Below are positions 23,100 through 34,082 of a DNA stretch of 64,000 bases, piece after piece (the stretch's first letter is position 1; each line of letters begins with the position of its first letter). The notes under the pieces were generated by a model. The model made no database searches. It was not told the DNA's origin and saw only the letters and a list, made by a program, of their open reading frames with translations. The stretch is taken from the NCBI GenBank assembly GCA_022606135.1, contig JABYQN010000002.1, positions 3,286,001 to 3,350,000 on the forward strand, given 5' to 3'. The translations under genes and the position numbers were made by a program. The stretch is from Fomes fomentarius (taxonomy: Eukaryota > Basidiomycota > Agaricomycetes > Polyporales > Polyporaceae).

Positions 23100-24567
23100 A
23101 TGCCGTCTGCAAAGATGTACGTCTTCGTCCAGGCCATGTGCGTCGTACACATCTAACAGATTGCTTGCAGCTACTACGACAGCGACACGAACCTTGACCT
23201 CCTCAAGGACAAGACGATCGTCTTCCTGGGGTAAGCGGACATCTACTGTCAAAGGCGATCTGGGGTAACTGATAACCACGGCTTCTGCAGCTTCGGAAAC
23301 CAGGGTGCCGCCCAGGCGCAGAACCTCCGTGACACGGGCATCCCGAATGACAAAATCATCGTCGCTAACAGGCCCGACTCGTACGCGGAGGACGCGAAGT
23401 CTAAGGGCTTCAACGTCGAGTACGACTTTGCTGAGGCTGCGAAGGCGGCAGATGGTCAGTTGACCCTAAGCTCGTGATATTCCGGTTGTGCTGATAATCT
23501 CCACACGCCCCCTTCAGTCGTCTTCCTGCTCATTCCCGATCAGGTTCAGCCTCGCGTCTTCAACGGCGAAGTCGCTCCTAACTTGAAGGACACCGCGACC
23601 ATTGTTGTGGCTAGTGGATACAACGTCTTCTACAAGCTTCTGAACTTCAAACCTACTCAGGATGTCGTCATGGTTGCACCTCGGTACGTTATATGGTCGA
23701 TTAGAATGTTTGAGTGGGGCTGACCTAGACATAAGCATGATCGGATCCTCTGTCCGGAGTCTGTACGCCAAGGGCAAGGGCTTCCCATGCTTCGTTTCGT
23801 CAGAACAGGATGGTACCGGTAAGGCACTGGACATCGCCCTCGCGCTTTCTCGCGCGATTGGTGCGACCAAGGCCGGTGCGATTGCCTCGTCGGCGCGTGA
23901 GGAGACAGCCATGGATCTCTTCGCTGAGCAGGCTCTCTGGCCGAACATCATCATGCTCTTCAGGTCAGAGCTCACATCAAACCGAGGGATGACTATAGCT
24001 CATAATTGCACAGGGAAGCGTTCTCCGTCCTGCAGGAGGCCGGCTGCTCAGACGAGGCATTGTGCTACGAGATGTGAGCCGTCCATTTGCTATCGGAGAA
24101 TTTGTGTCTCATCCTTGGTCGGGCAGGTGGATGTCCAAGGAGCCGGCTGAGATCTTCGAGCGTGCTGCCGAGGAAGGCTTCATCCGTCAGGTATGTGGAG
24201 AATCTGATGGTTGGTGGCTAGAAACTCGTGCTGACCCTCTCTAAGCTCAAGCACCACTCTAGTGTCTCGCAGTACGGTCAGTTGAACGGTGCTTTAAACC
24301 TGGACGGTTCGGCAGCTCGGGCGCACTTCAAGGACATCTTGTACAACCAGGTCTGTCTTGCGATCCACCGAGTGGCAGCAGTAAATGCTCAACATTGCAC
24401 CACAGGTCTTGAACGGCAAGTTCTGCAAGGAATTCAGTAAAATCGAGGAGGACCTCGAGAAGGAGGGCGACGCCAACCCTATCGAGATCCTGTACCAGAA
24501 GTCTGAGGCCAGTGAACTCGGCCAGGCAGAGAAGCGTGTCCGGGCGAGGTTGGCTGGTCTCCTGTAG
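23100..24567 (+). CDS. Ketol-acid reductoisomerase-like protein, altered active site
   Basis: This protein of about 340 residues has the KARI fold but no mitochondrial targeting extension, unlike Ilv5. The N-terminal Rossmann domain shows KTIVFLGFGNQGAAQAQNLRDTG and KIIVANRPDSY, then VVFLLIPDQVQPRVFNGEVAPNLK. Where KARI has the catalytic His (A/S-H-G-F-N) this protein has VASGYNVFYK. Where it has the active-site Lys in VAPK this protein has VAPRMIG. The knotted C-terminal domain keeps Asp and Glu of the Mg2+ motif (ETAMDLFAEQ) and Ser in SSVSQYGQ, but the following LCGG is absent (ALWPNI). It ends KRVRARLAGLL, stop TAG 24565. Family membership is clear. Canonical valine/isoleucine synthesis is doubtful. 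Confidence 0.85.
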
Positions 24568-24772
24568 TAGGAGTGGTCGAGCAGTACAGTAGAAATCGAA
24601 TACCCGCATAGATACCTTGTATTAGCATATTAGACGCTCAATCGCTTGAAAGACCCTGCACTGCAGTGTGGAAAATTTCCTCAACGGGATAGAATTGGGA
24701 CGGAGTCTGGCCACGACCGAGACTGTGCCACAACTGAACGTTCTTCTGCGCATCCCGAATACCTTTCTCCCC

Positions 24773-27128
24773 ATGTCCTCCCCCAACGGCAAAGCTGAGA
24801 AGATGGATGTGGACCGACAGAAGTCGCCAGACAGGCGTTCCAAATCGTACGGAGCCTGATTCATGATCGCGGACTTGACTGGACTTCTTTCACAGATCCC
24901 GCGACCATTCAGCCGAAACACATCGCACTCGGCGTTCTCATCGTTCTCGTTCTCGCGACAAGGAGAGGGACAGGGAACGGCGTCATAGGGATGACGACAG
25001 ACGACGCAGTCGCGACCCCAAGGACAAGTCTCGCGATAGGTCCCACCGGGACAGAGACAGGGACCACGACCGCGACAGGGAGCGGGAACGCGAGAGGCGG
25101 AGAGACCGTGATGGTGAGCGCCGTCGCAGTGAAAGAGATAGAGCCATGGATCGACATAGCCATCGAGACCGTGAGAGGGACAGGGACAGGGACAGGGAAC
25201 GCGTCCGGGACGATAGGGATGACAGAGACAGACGCAGGAAGCGCGATCACGACGAGGACCGCCATTCCACCGACGACAGAGCAAAGAGAAAGCGAGGTGA
25301 CGAAGGTGCCGAGGAGTCTTCTCTTCCAGCCCCACCACCATCCGCCGGCTTGCCTGCGCCCCCGCCCCCTCTCGCTGACAGCCCACGTCGCAGGACTCGC
25401 TCCCGAGACCCCGATCGCAGGTACGACGACAGGCCTCCTAGGCGTTCTCGGGATCCTCGAGACGACATTGACGACCCTCGCTATCGCCGAGAGAGAGAAC
25501 CCAGTCGTCCCCGAGCCCTCCGAAAAAGTACGTACATCGCTGAAATCAAGTGTCATCTCATCCTCATCTGCTTGTAGGCGTCCATCCCCCACCTACGAGC
25601 TTCCGCAAGATGATCCGATGAATGATGAGCCCAGTCCAGACGATTCTGAAGCTCGGTCGGTATTCGTCTCTCAGCTTGCAGCTCGGCTTACAGCCCGTGA
25701 CCTCGGTTACTTCTTTGAGGACAAACTCGGCGAGAACACCGTGATGGATTCGAGAATTGTCACAGACAGGATTTCACGGCGTTCGAAGGGGTAAGTAGGC
25801 ACTATCTTCGACTTCAAGACATAACTGACGCAAACTGCAGTATCGGTTACGTGGAGTTCCGTAGTGTTGAACTGGTTGACAAAGCTCTTGGGCTTAGCGG
25901 GACTGTAGTGATGGGTCTGCCTATTCAAATACAGCACACCGAAGCTGAGAGGAACCGGCTGCACCCCGGTGATGGGTAGGTTCTTCGCGTGCGCTTCACC
26001 TGCTCTGTGCTGACGCTCAGTAGGAACTTGAACCTTCCACCTGGCGTGAGCGCCCCTCACGGCGGCATGCAGTGAGTCTGATGTATTTGCCTGATGCATG
26101 GGTCCTAACAGTTCGCGATCCAGGCTCTACGTCGGATCCCTCCACTTCAATCTCTCGGAGTCTGACATCAAGCAGGTCTTCGAGCCATTTGGTGAACTTG
26201 AGTTTGTCGATCTTCACCGTGATCCAGTGACTGGGCGCAGCAAGGGCTATGCATTCGTACAGTGAGTTCCAAGTTGTTCCTCACCTCAAACGTGGCGCCA
26301 CCTCATGTCCTTGTAAGGTATAAACGCGCTGAAGATGCTAAGATGGCTCTCGAACAGATGGACGGCTTCGAGCTGGCCGGTCGAACCGTATGTAATCCCC
26401 CTCTGTGGGCCAATTCCATGCTGACAATAGTGATAGTTACGGGTGAACACCGTCCATGAGAAAGGAAATGCTCGTTACACTCAGCAAGACTCTCTAGATG
26501 AGGCCGGCGGTGAGTTATTGGGTATCCTCACCCGTAGACATTGGTCACTGAAGAACATCTGACATCTGCCAGGGGGTAATTTGAACGCAGCTTCTCGTCA
26601 AGCACTAATGCAGAAACTTGCCAGAATTGACCCCGCTCCTGCCAAACTTGAGCCTGTGTAAGTCTTATCGTTTGAGTGTCGAGAGCTGTTACTCAATGGT
26701 AACTGGTTTGATCATACAGCGCTCGACCTAATATCCCTCAGACCATGCAATCTAGATCGGTGCTCCTGAAGAATATGTTCAATCCTGAGGAGTATGCATA
26801 TGGTGGTCTTCTATCACACTGCGTTTCTTACTTTGGTCTTAGGGAAACCGAACGCGACTGGGACAAGGATCTCGCCGAAGACGTGAAAGGCGAGGTCGAG
26901 GCCAAGTATGGACAAGTCCTTGCTATCAAAGTCGAGAAGGAGTCTCAGGTATGCTCTCCGACAACTGACTGAGGCTACGCTTACCTGAGATAGGGCGAGA
27001 TCTATGTCAAATTCGACACTATTGATATGGCCAAAGCGGCTATTGAAGGTTTGAACGGTCGCTGGTTTGGTGGGCGCCAGATCTCTGCTGCATTCATCTC
27101 AGATGCTATCATGCAGGCCCACCAGTAA
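24773..27128 (+). CDS. RBM39/CAPER-like splicing factor
   Basis: This is a nuclear SR-like RNA-binding protein of the U2AF-homology family that acts in 3' splice-site choice. Exon 1 ends at 24846 and exon 2 begins at 24896, giving a long RS/RD/RE region (repeats such as RDRERERERRRDRD, to about residue 240). RRM1 starts RSVFVSQLAARLTARDLGYFFED and includes IGYVEFRSVELVDKAL. RRM2 is LYVGSLHFNLSESDIKQVFEPFGELEFV with RNP1 KGYAFVQYK. A third, UHM-type RRM reads SVLLKNMFNPEE ... VEAKYGQVLAIKVE ... IYVKFDTIDMAKAAIEGLNGRWFGGRQISAAF. The protein ends IMQAHQ, stop TAA 27126. The domain order matches RBM39 exactly. Some small-exon splices around 25970-26130 were not resolved. Confidence 0.92.
24960..25260 (+). 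repeat. Purine-rich hexamer repeat encoding the RS/RD domain
   Basis: Imperfect GGGACA/GGGAAC-type repeats (clearest at 25170-25210) encode alternating Arg and Asp/Glu. Their low complexity opens long frames in all phases and on the other strand, which should not be annotated. Confidence 0.7.
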
Positions 27129-28148
27129 TTGCGCTCAGTCGGCGACGACGGCTCGTCTTTCCAGGAACCCGCGCTCAAAAAACGAAGACGCTGTATTCTC
27201 GTGGTACTGAATCCTTGTGCCGTCCTTTCTCAAAGTCACATTTTGTTACGCAGATACGCATACGGTCTTGCTACGCTGTCGCCCCGACGACTACCTCCGG
27301 TCGTCTTATTCGCACGATATAGGCAGGTTTATCGCTGGCTGCTCCGAGCGGTGTATGCTTCTCGTCTCTCAAGTCGTTTCCTTCTATAATAGATATTCCG
27401 TCTTGCCCGGGCCGGGAGATCCAACCACGGTATGGCTGTGACGTGTGTTCCACTGATGAGCTGAGACAAGTAGGTACGACCGCTCTACCCCACCCCAACA
27501 TCGCGTAGAGACTTCCGAGTGCCACGAGATAGGGACGTTCAACCAAACGATCACCCCATGTGCATGTGGGAGAGTACGATCACAGGTGACCCTCACTGCT
27601 TCAAAATGCATTTGCCTGAGTGATTGCGCAGGGTGGTTTACTTAGTGTCGACTCGATTTGCATGGCAAGTGCGGTCCACCTATCTCCGCCTGCATGGTCC
27701 CCAGGCGTGGGCCTGCTCTGGATTTCCAGAAGACTGCGTGGGCGAGCTTAGCGTAGCACCGCTTTCCACCACTAATCATCCTGAAACCCGTATCTCCGGC
27801 CAGGGGAGTGATCGGGCGGTGGATGCAACCCACCGGCCCGCTGGATGTATCGGTCTTTGTTCTTCGCCATGCTTCAGGACGGTTGGGGATTCAAGCATGC
27901 ATCGAGTGCACACTTTGATGATGGTGCGTCGAGGTGTTGAACCGTTCATTGTCAAAGAACACACATGTTGTGCGCACTGTCCTTCACGTGTGCTGACCGA
28001 GCCATGTCATCAAGGATTCCGTATTGATCTAGCTCGGTACAACTGATGCAATAGATACACTGGTTCACTACTTCTTGTTTGAGTTCTCATCCACAGTCAT
28101 GTGTGATGCCGCTACCACTCCGTATGCCGTACGAGAGCTAAGCGCGGA
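27129..28148. other. Convergent intergenic region, no gene seen
   Basis: This is about 1 kb between convergent stops. A 140-codon open frame (27624-28046, +) has no recognisable content and no codon or motif signs of a gene. No repeat was found. Confidence 0.5.
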
Positions 28149-29400
28149 TCATGAAGGGTAGAAGGCTTTGGCCAAGGCGTTCGCGGCGTCCGAGACGAGC
28201 TCCTTGCCAACTTCAAGGACACCTGCAAATGAGTCGAACGCCAGTGAGTGACAGGAGAGCGTCAGGTCAGACCCCAAAATGACGAGACATACCGTCCATG
28301 GCCATGATGGGGTGGGGTGCACCCTTATAGACCTTGACCTCAGCGGGGACACCCGCCTTCTTGAGCTTCTCGCCATACGCGATGCCCTCGTCGCGGAGAA
28401 TATCGAGCTCGGCGACAGCGATCCATGCGGGGGGCGACTTCTTGAAGTAGTCCTCGGGCGCGAAGATGGGGGAGTTGTCCCACTTTGTCCAGTCGGCGGA
28501 GTTGGGCGAGTACTGGTTCCGGAACCAGAGCATCTTCTCGGGCACGAGCGAGACGGTGCGCTTGTTCTCGGTCCAGGACGGGTAACGCTCGTCGCCGACC
28601 TGCGCGGTGTTGTCTGTGACGGGGACGACAAGGAGCTGGAACGCGAGCGGGATGTTGAGCTCGACGGCTTTGTGGGCGATGATTGCGGCGAGGTTGCCAC
28701 CGCTGAGTGGATGCGTCAATGGAATGGAGCGCGTACGGTGATCACAATGAGGACCGACCTAGAGGAACCACCGACGGCGATAAGAGACGGGTTAACGTTC
28801 ACGAGCTCGGGGCCCTTGGAATACGTCCATTGGAGGGCCTCTACGGCGTCCTCCACCGCAGCGGGGTAGGGTTGCTCGGGGCCGAGGCGGTAGTCGACGG
28901 AGACGACGACGGCGTTGGCCCCTGCATGCCGAGGTAGGTTGTATGTGAGACTATTGTGGACAAGATGTGAGAAGGATCAGACGCACGCTTGCACATGTTG
29001 GTCGAGAAGGAGTTCTCGGTGTCAATGCGCCCAAGCGTCCATCCACCTGAGGCCATTGCACGCACGAATGAGTGCATGCATAATCGACGCCCGAAGGTAA
29101 GTCTGACGTACCGCCGTGGAAGAAGATAAAGACAGGCCAACCGCCTTTGGGCGCGTCCCCCTCTGGGGTGAAGGTGCGAACGGAGACATGGCTGAGAGGG
29201 AAGTCCTGGATCTTCGCGACCTTCAAGGGCTCTGATCCGCCGAGGACAGCAGGCTGCTGACGGATGGATGAGTGCCAGGGGATCTCATGGAGGTACGGGG
29301 TGTGTGCGATGTGCTCGCGGTGGAAGGCGGCATACTCATCGAGGAGCTTCCCCTCGATTTCGGGATAGATGGGCTGGAGGACGGTGCGCTGCTCAGACAT
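28149..29400 (-). CDS. Alpha/beta hydrolase, HSL-type esterase
   Basis: This is an esterase/lipase of the hormone-sensitive-lipase group (alpha/beta hydrolase fold 3). ATG 29400 opens MSEQRTVLQPIYPEIEGKLL. The oxyanion motif spans a splice: FIFFHGG then GWTLGRIDTENSF, giving HGGGW. Next comes VVVSVDYRLGPEQPYPAAVEDAVEAL. The nucleophile elbow also spans a splice and reads GGSSSGGNLAAI, a GSSSG in place of the usual GDSAG. The Asp lies in AVAELDILRDEG and the His in KGAPHPIMAMDG. The last exon reads VLEVGKELVSDAANALAKAFYPS, stop TGA 28149. All triad residues are present. Short-chain acyl esters are the usual substrates; the natural one is unknown. It has no signal peptide, so it is probably intracellular. 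Confidence 0.88.
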
Positions 29401-29751
29401 GGCTAGGGCGTGAGGTTCTGTGTCAGACTTGCGATGGGTATCGGGCGGAGGATATGTAATACATATAGTATTTGGCTCGGGCCGACTGGGAAACAGGGCA
29501 CATGAAGCTCGCTGGGACGCAGTCCTGGGCAGCCACAGGGAGAGAATCGCGCCCCCGGACAACGGCGGGCCGTTCCAATATGCGATTAGGAACGCCCGGC
29601 GCCAGATTAGCATCAATCCGATAACCTCTGCCACATTCGCCTCGTGCCTCACTCCGATCATCCAGCAGTCTCCGCCGTCTCCTTACTCCTTGTCTGCACG
29701 GCGCAAATAAGTACCCACTCCTCCACCCCCTACGATCCCCACGCCCTCCTC
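29401..29751. promoter_or_regulatory. Divergent intergenic region, esterase / D-serine dehydratase
   Basis: These 351 bases lie between divergent ATGs. An AT-rich patch at 29453-29472 (ATATGTAATACATATAGTAT) is close to the esterase start and could serve as its TATA region. Confidence 0.4.
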
Positions 29752-31366
29752 ATGTCCACGATGAGTGCAGAGGAACACCCCCCAGCCAACCCACTCATCC
29801 CCAAGCAGTCCCGCACCCCCTACCACATCAGTGGCAAGCCCGAGAAGCAGGACCTCGTCGACGAGTATAAGGGCAAGAACCTCGATGCGCTCAGGACCCC
29901 CGCTCTCATCATCGACCGTGCCGTCTTTGCGCGCAATTGCGCAAAGTTGCACGAGCTCGCAAAGGCTCTCGGTGCAAGGTTCCGCGCGCACGTCAAGTCC
30001 CACAAGGTGAGCGCGCCTCTTCTCGTGCCTATGCTCTTGGTGGCTCACCTGGTCTCTCCCACGTCTCACATACCGCCGACCCACAGACTCCAGAAGGCAC
30101 GCGCCTCCAACTCCTGTCCACCGCCGATGAAACCCACTCTATCGTTGTCTCGACCGTGATGGAAGTCTGTGAGGTTTTCCGCGCAGGGTTGATGGCCGAC
30201 GGAACCGTCAAGGATGTGTGTACTTCGCCATCTCTTCTCGTGTTTTCCATTTATTGAACATGCTCCTATACGTAATAGGTCCTCTACGGCCTCCCTATGG
30301 CCCCGAACAAGATCGCGGATCTCTCTGCTCTCACTGATGAGCTTTCTGCGGTCGGCGCTAACATGCGCATCCTCGTCGACCACCCTGATCAGGTCAAGGT
30401 TATCGAGGCGTGGGAATCCACCAAGGCTAACCACAGGAGATGGTCCGTCTTCATGAAGGTCGACTCGGGCAATTTGTACGTGTTTCCCCTCTGCTTTCAT
30501 CAGGGTACCACGGCCAAATTTGCAGCAGACGAGCAGGTATTCGACCAGAAGAGTCGGCTTTCGAAGTGCTCCTCAGAGCTGTTTTGGCTTCCCCATCCAT
30601 CTCGTTGTACGGCTTCTACACCCACGCCGGCAATTCATACGCATCGACTTCGTTTGAAGACGCGTCCGGCTTCCTTCTGTCGGAAATCAACGCCGTCAAT
30701 AATGCCGCCGCGCTCGCCCTGAAGGTCATCGCGGCCAATGGTCTCCCACAACCTCGAGAGCCGTTTGTCCTGTCTGTCGGAGCCACTCCTACTGCACACG
30801 CTGCTACGACGGATCTCAGGGCTCGTCTTGAGCCAGTGCTGAACGGGGTACTTGAGCTGCATGCCGGTACGTATTTATGGCCATCGAGAGTTCCCAAACT
30901 GACATCGAGCGTGTGATCAGGTAACTACCCTCTCCTGGATCTCCAGCAGCTGAACACCGGACTAATCACGCACCACGATATCGCATCCCGCGTCCTTGCT
31001 ACTGTGATATCGTACTACCCTGGTCGTGGCGAGAATGGCACGGATGAAGCCATGTGCGATGCAGGTGCCATCGCCATGAGCAAGGACACCGGTCCTCGAC
31101 CTGGATACGGCGACATCATCGGCAAGCCTTGGAGAATCTCGAGATGTTCGCAGGAGCATGGTATCTTGGCCCAGATGTCGCCATCTTCCTTCGAGCTCGG
31201 CCCTGTACAGGGCGAGCCCGGCTTGAAGTTGGGCGATATGGTTCAGATCGTGGGACAGCATGCGTGCCTGATCCTTGCAGGGTACCCGTGGTACTACGTC
31301 GTCGACTCAGGCGTGGGTGACGGCAACGTTGTGGTGGACGTCTGGGTGCCTTGGAAGGGCTGGTGA
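29752..31366 (+). CDS. D-serine dehydratase (Dsd1 type, PLP and Zn)
   Basis: This is a eukaryotic D-serine dehydratase with an alanine-racemase-like barrel. It converts D-serine to pyruvate and ammonia, using PLP and a zinc ion. ATG 29752 opens MSTMSAEEH (a second ATG lies 9 bases on). Then come LRTPALIIDRAVFARNCAKL and FRAHVKSHK, whose last Lys is the PLP-binding residue. The next exon starts TPEGTRLQLL. Further segments are ILVDHPDQVKVIEAW, KVDSGN, YGFYTHAGNSY and SVGATPTA. The C-terminal domain carries the zinc ligands in VGQHAC and ends VVVDVWVPWKGW, stop TGA 31364. The predicted length of about 430 residues agrees with yeast Dsd1. Fungal D-threonine aldolase-like paralogues are the alternative. 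Confidence 0.88.
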
Positions 31367-31708
31367 AGATATCATGAATATGAACTCTCAACGCGTTTGA
31401 GTTTGACGATTGTAGCAGAAGAACGTAAACTACAGTGTACACCCCAATTATCAACGAGTCGAAGAGCGCCGCAGTTACGTAGTATGGCTCATTCTGCAGA
31501 ACATATTTGCGTTTATGACGACACAGGAACGAGTGATTGTGTTTATGACCGACCCACTCTGTGTGATACTGATAACGAGCTAATCAGGCGCTCATTGCTG
31601 ATAACCACGTGGGTTCCGCCACAGTCGTCCTCGGCGGCAGTGGCCGGTCCCGCAACCGTCTCCGCCGCTGAGCTCATCATCCTCGCATTTGACCACATCC
31701 TGGCTGCC
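31367..31708. other. Intergenic region, upstream of Rab4
   Basis: This is promoter and leader DNA of the Rab4 gene. The frame of the Rab exon stays open upstream to about 31397, so a longer N terminus cannot be excluded. Confidence 0.4.
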
Positions 31709-32850
<1,142 letters not shown>

Positions 32851-33908
32851 TGCCGCCGCGGAGGCGATATCTTTCTTTCTTTAGATCGATCTAGTGTGAG
32901 TGTTCACCGTGTGTCTAGTAGGCCGGATCCCTCTCACAGTTATCAACAGTTGATGGCAACGGGTCCACATAGCTGCTTAGACACTCTAATTCTTGGCCTG
33001 TTCGTGGCCCACCTTTGGACACCCTTCCCACTGATTCCGTTTGATCGCTCCGTCGCCGCATACCCCTTCCCAGCCTCTATACCTCACCGCACTGGACTCT
33101 CACTCCTCTTGTGAATGTCGCCCACGTCCATCGCGCTATACGTCAGGAGTAGACACGCACCGCCATCGACACACACGCTACTGTAGTTATGAGCCTCGCC
33201 GGGATATCTTGTAGTAGTCGCTTTTAATCGTTCCTGCGGTCTATGTATCTGGATCATCTGTACTTTTACCTCATTGACGTCGATAGTAGACTTTGACCCT
33301 CATTGGTTGATGCTGATCGCATTATTCTTGGGACTGTGCGTGTGACTAAACGCTTAGATTGCATCGCGCGGGCGAGTGCATATGCTTCAATTCTCCTTTT
33401 ATTCCTGCTCACGCGGGACAAGCCTTCTGGCCATCATATTCGCTCCACATCAAGCAGCGTACAAGGTTCTTTTCGTAAGTGTTGACGCCACATGTGCATG
33501 TATGTTGGATGCTGACATGCTTCCCTCGCTCGCTACCACACGCAACCGCCAACGCTAGAGAGCCTAGAGATCAGTACTGGACCCGTCTCCGCCTGTTTTG
33601 GGGGGCACTTGGACGGCCGCAGCAGCCCCGTAAGAGCAAGTAGACGACCTTCCCCCCGTTCTGGGAAGACACTCATGGTCGATCCACGGCGTGGCAGCGC
33701 GATAAGCAGTGCGCGGGTGCGTGCTCGCGCTGGCGTGATTCAGTCAACTGACGATGTGAGAAGGCCGACTCAGTGCCGGCGTTCGGGGCGGGAGCGTCCC
33801 CCACCCGCATTACACTCGACATTTACCCGGTCCCACCAGAAACTCGTCGCTTCACAGCGCACAGCCGCCCGCTTGGCTCTGTCAGAATGCCCCGGACGCG
33901 GGGATTCA
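32851..33908. other. Intergenic region
   Basis: This is about 1 kb after Rab4. A 150-codon Arg-rich open frame at 33609-34061 shows no recognisable protein content and runs over the putative promoter at 33909, so it is not called. Confidence 0.45.
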
Positions 33909-33914
33909 TATAAA
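33909..33914 (+). promoter_or_regulatory. Possible TATA box
   Basis: TATAAA lies 174 bases upstream of the candidate start at 34083. It supports, weakly, that the Ser/Thr-rich gene begins there. Confidence 0.4.
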
Positions 33915-34082
33915 CACCCGCTGCAGGGATGTCCAGGACTTTCCGCGACGCTGCTCTGTGCCTCTGCCGGCCCTGGTCACTGCCCGACGCCCGTGGCACG
34001 CACGCTTCCCGCCCTGGACCTGGACGCATTCACAACAGCTACAGCGTCCGTGGGATTGTAAGAATCGGGCCCGGACTTTGCC

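Noticed and set aside
24622..25592. Long minus-strand and alternate-frame open frames over the RBM39-like gene
   Set aside because: They arise from the hexamer repeats that encode the RS/RD domain; low-complexity DNA is open in all phases.
27624..28046. 140-codon open frame in the convergent gap
   Set aside because: No motif, no homologue that I recognise and no splice signals; likely chance.
28149..31366. A biosynthetic gene cluster spanning the middle of the window
   Set aside because: No core synthase, P450 or dedicated transporter is present; the neighbours are housekeeping or catabolic genes.
33609..34061. 150-codon Arg-rich open frame
   Set aside because: It covers the TATA box and leader of the next gene and shows no family content.
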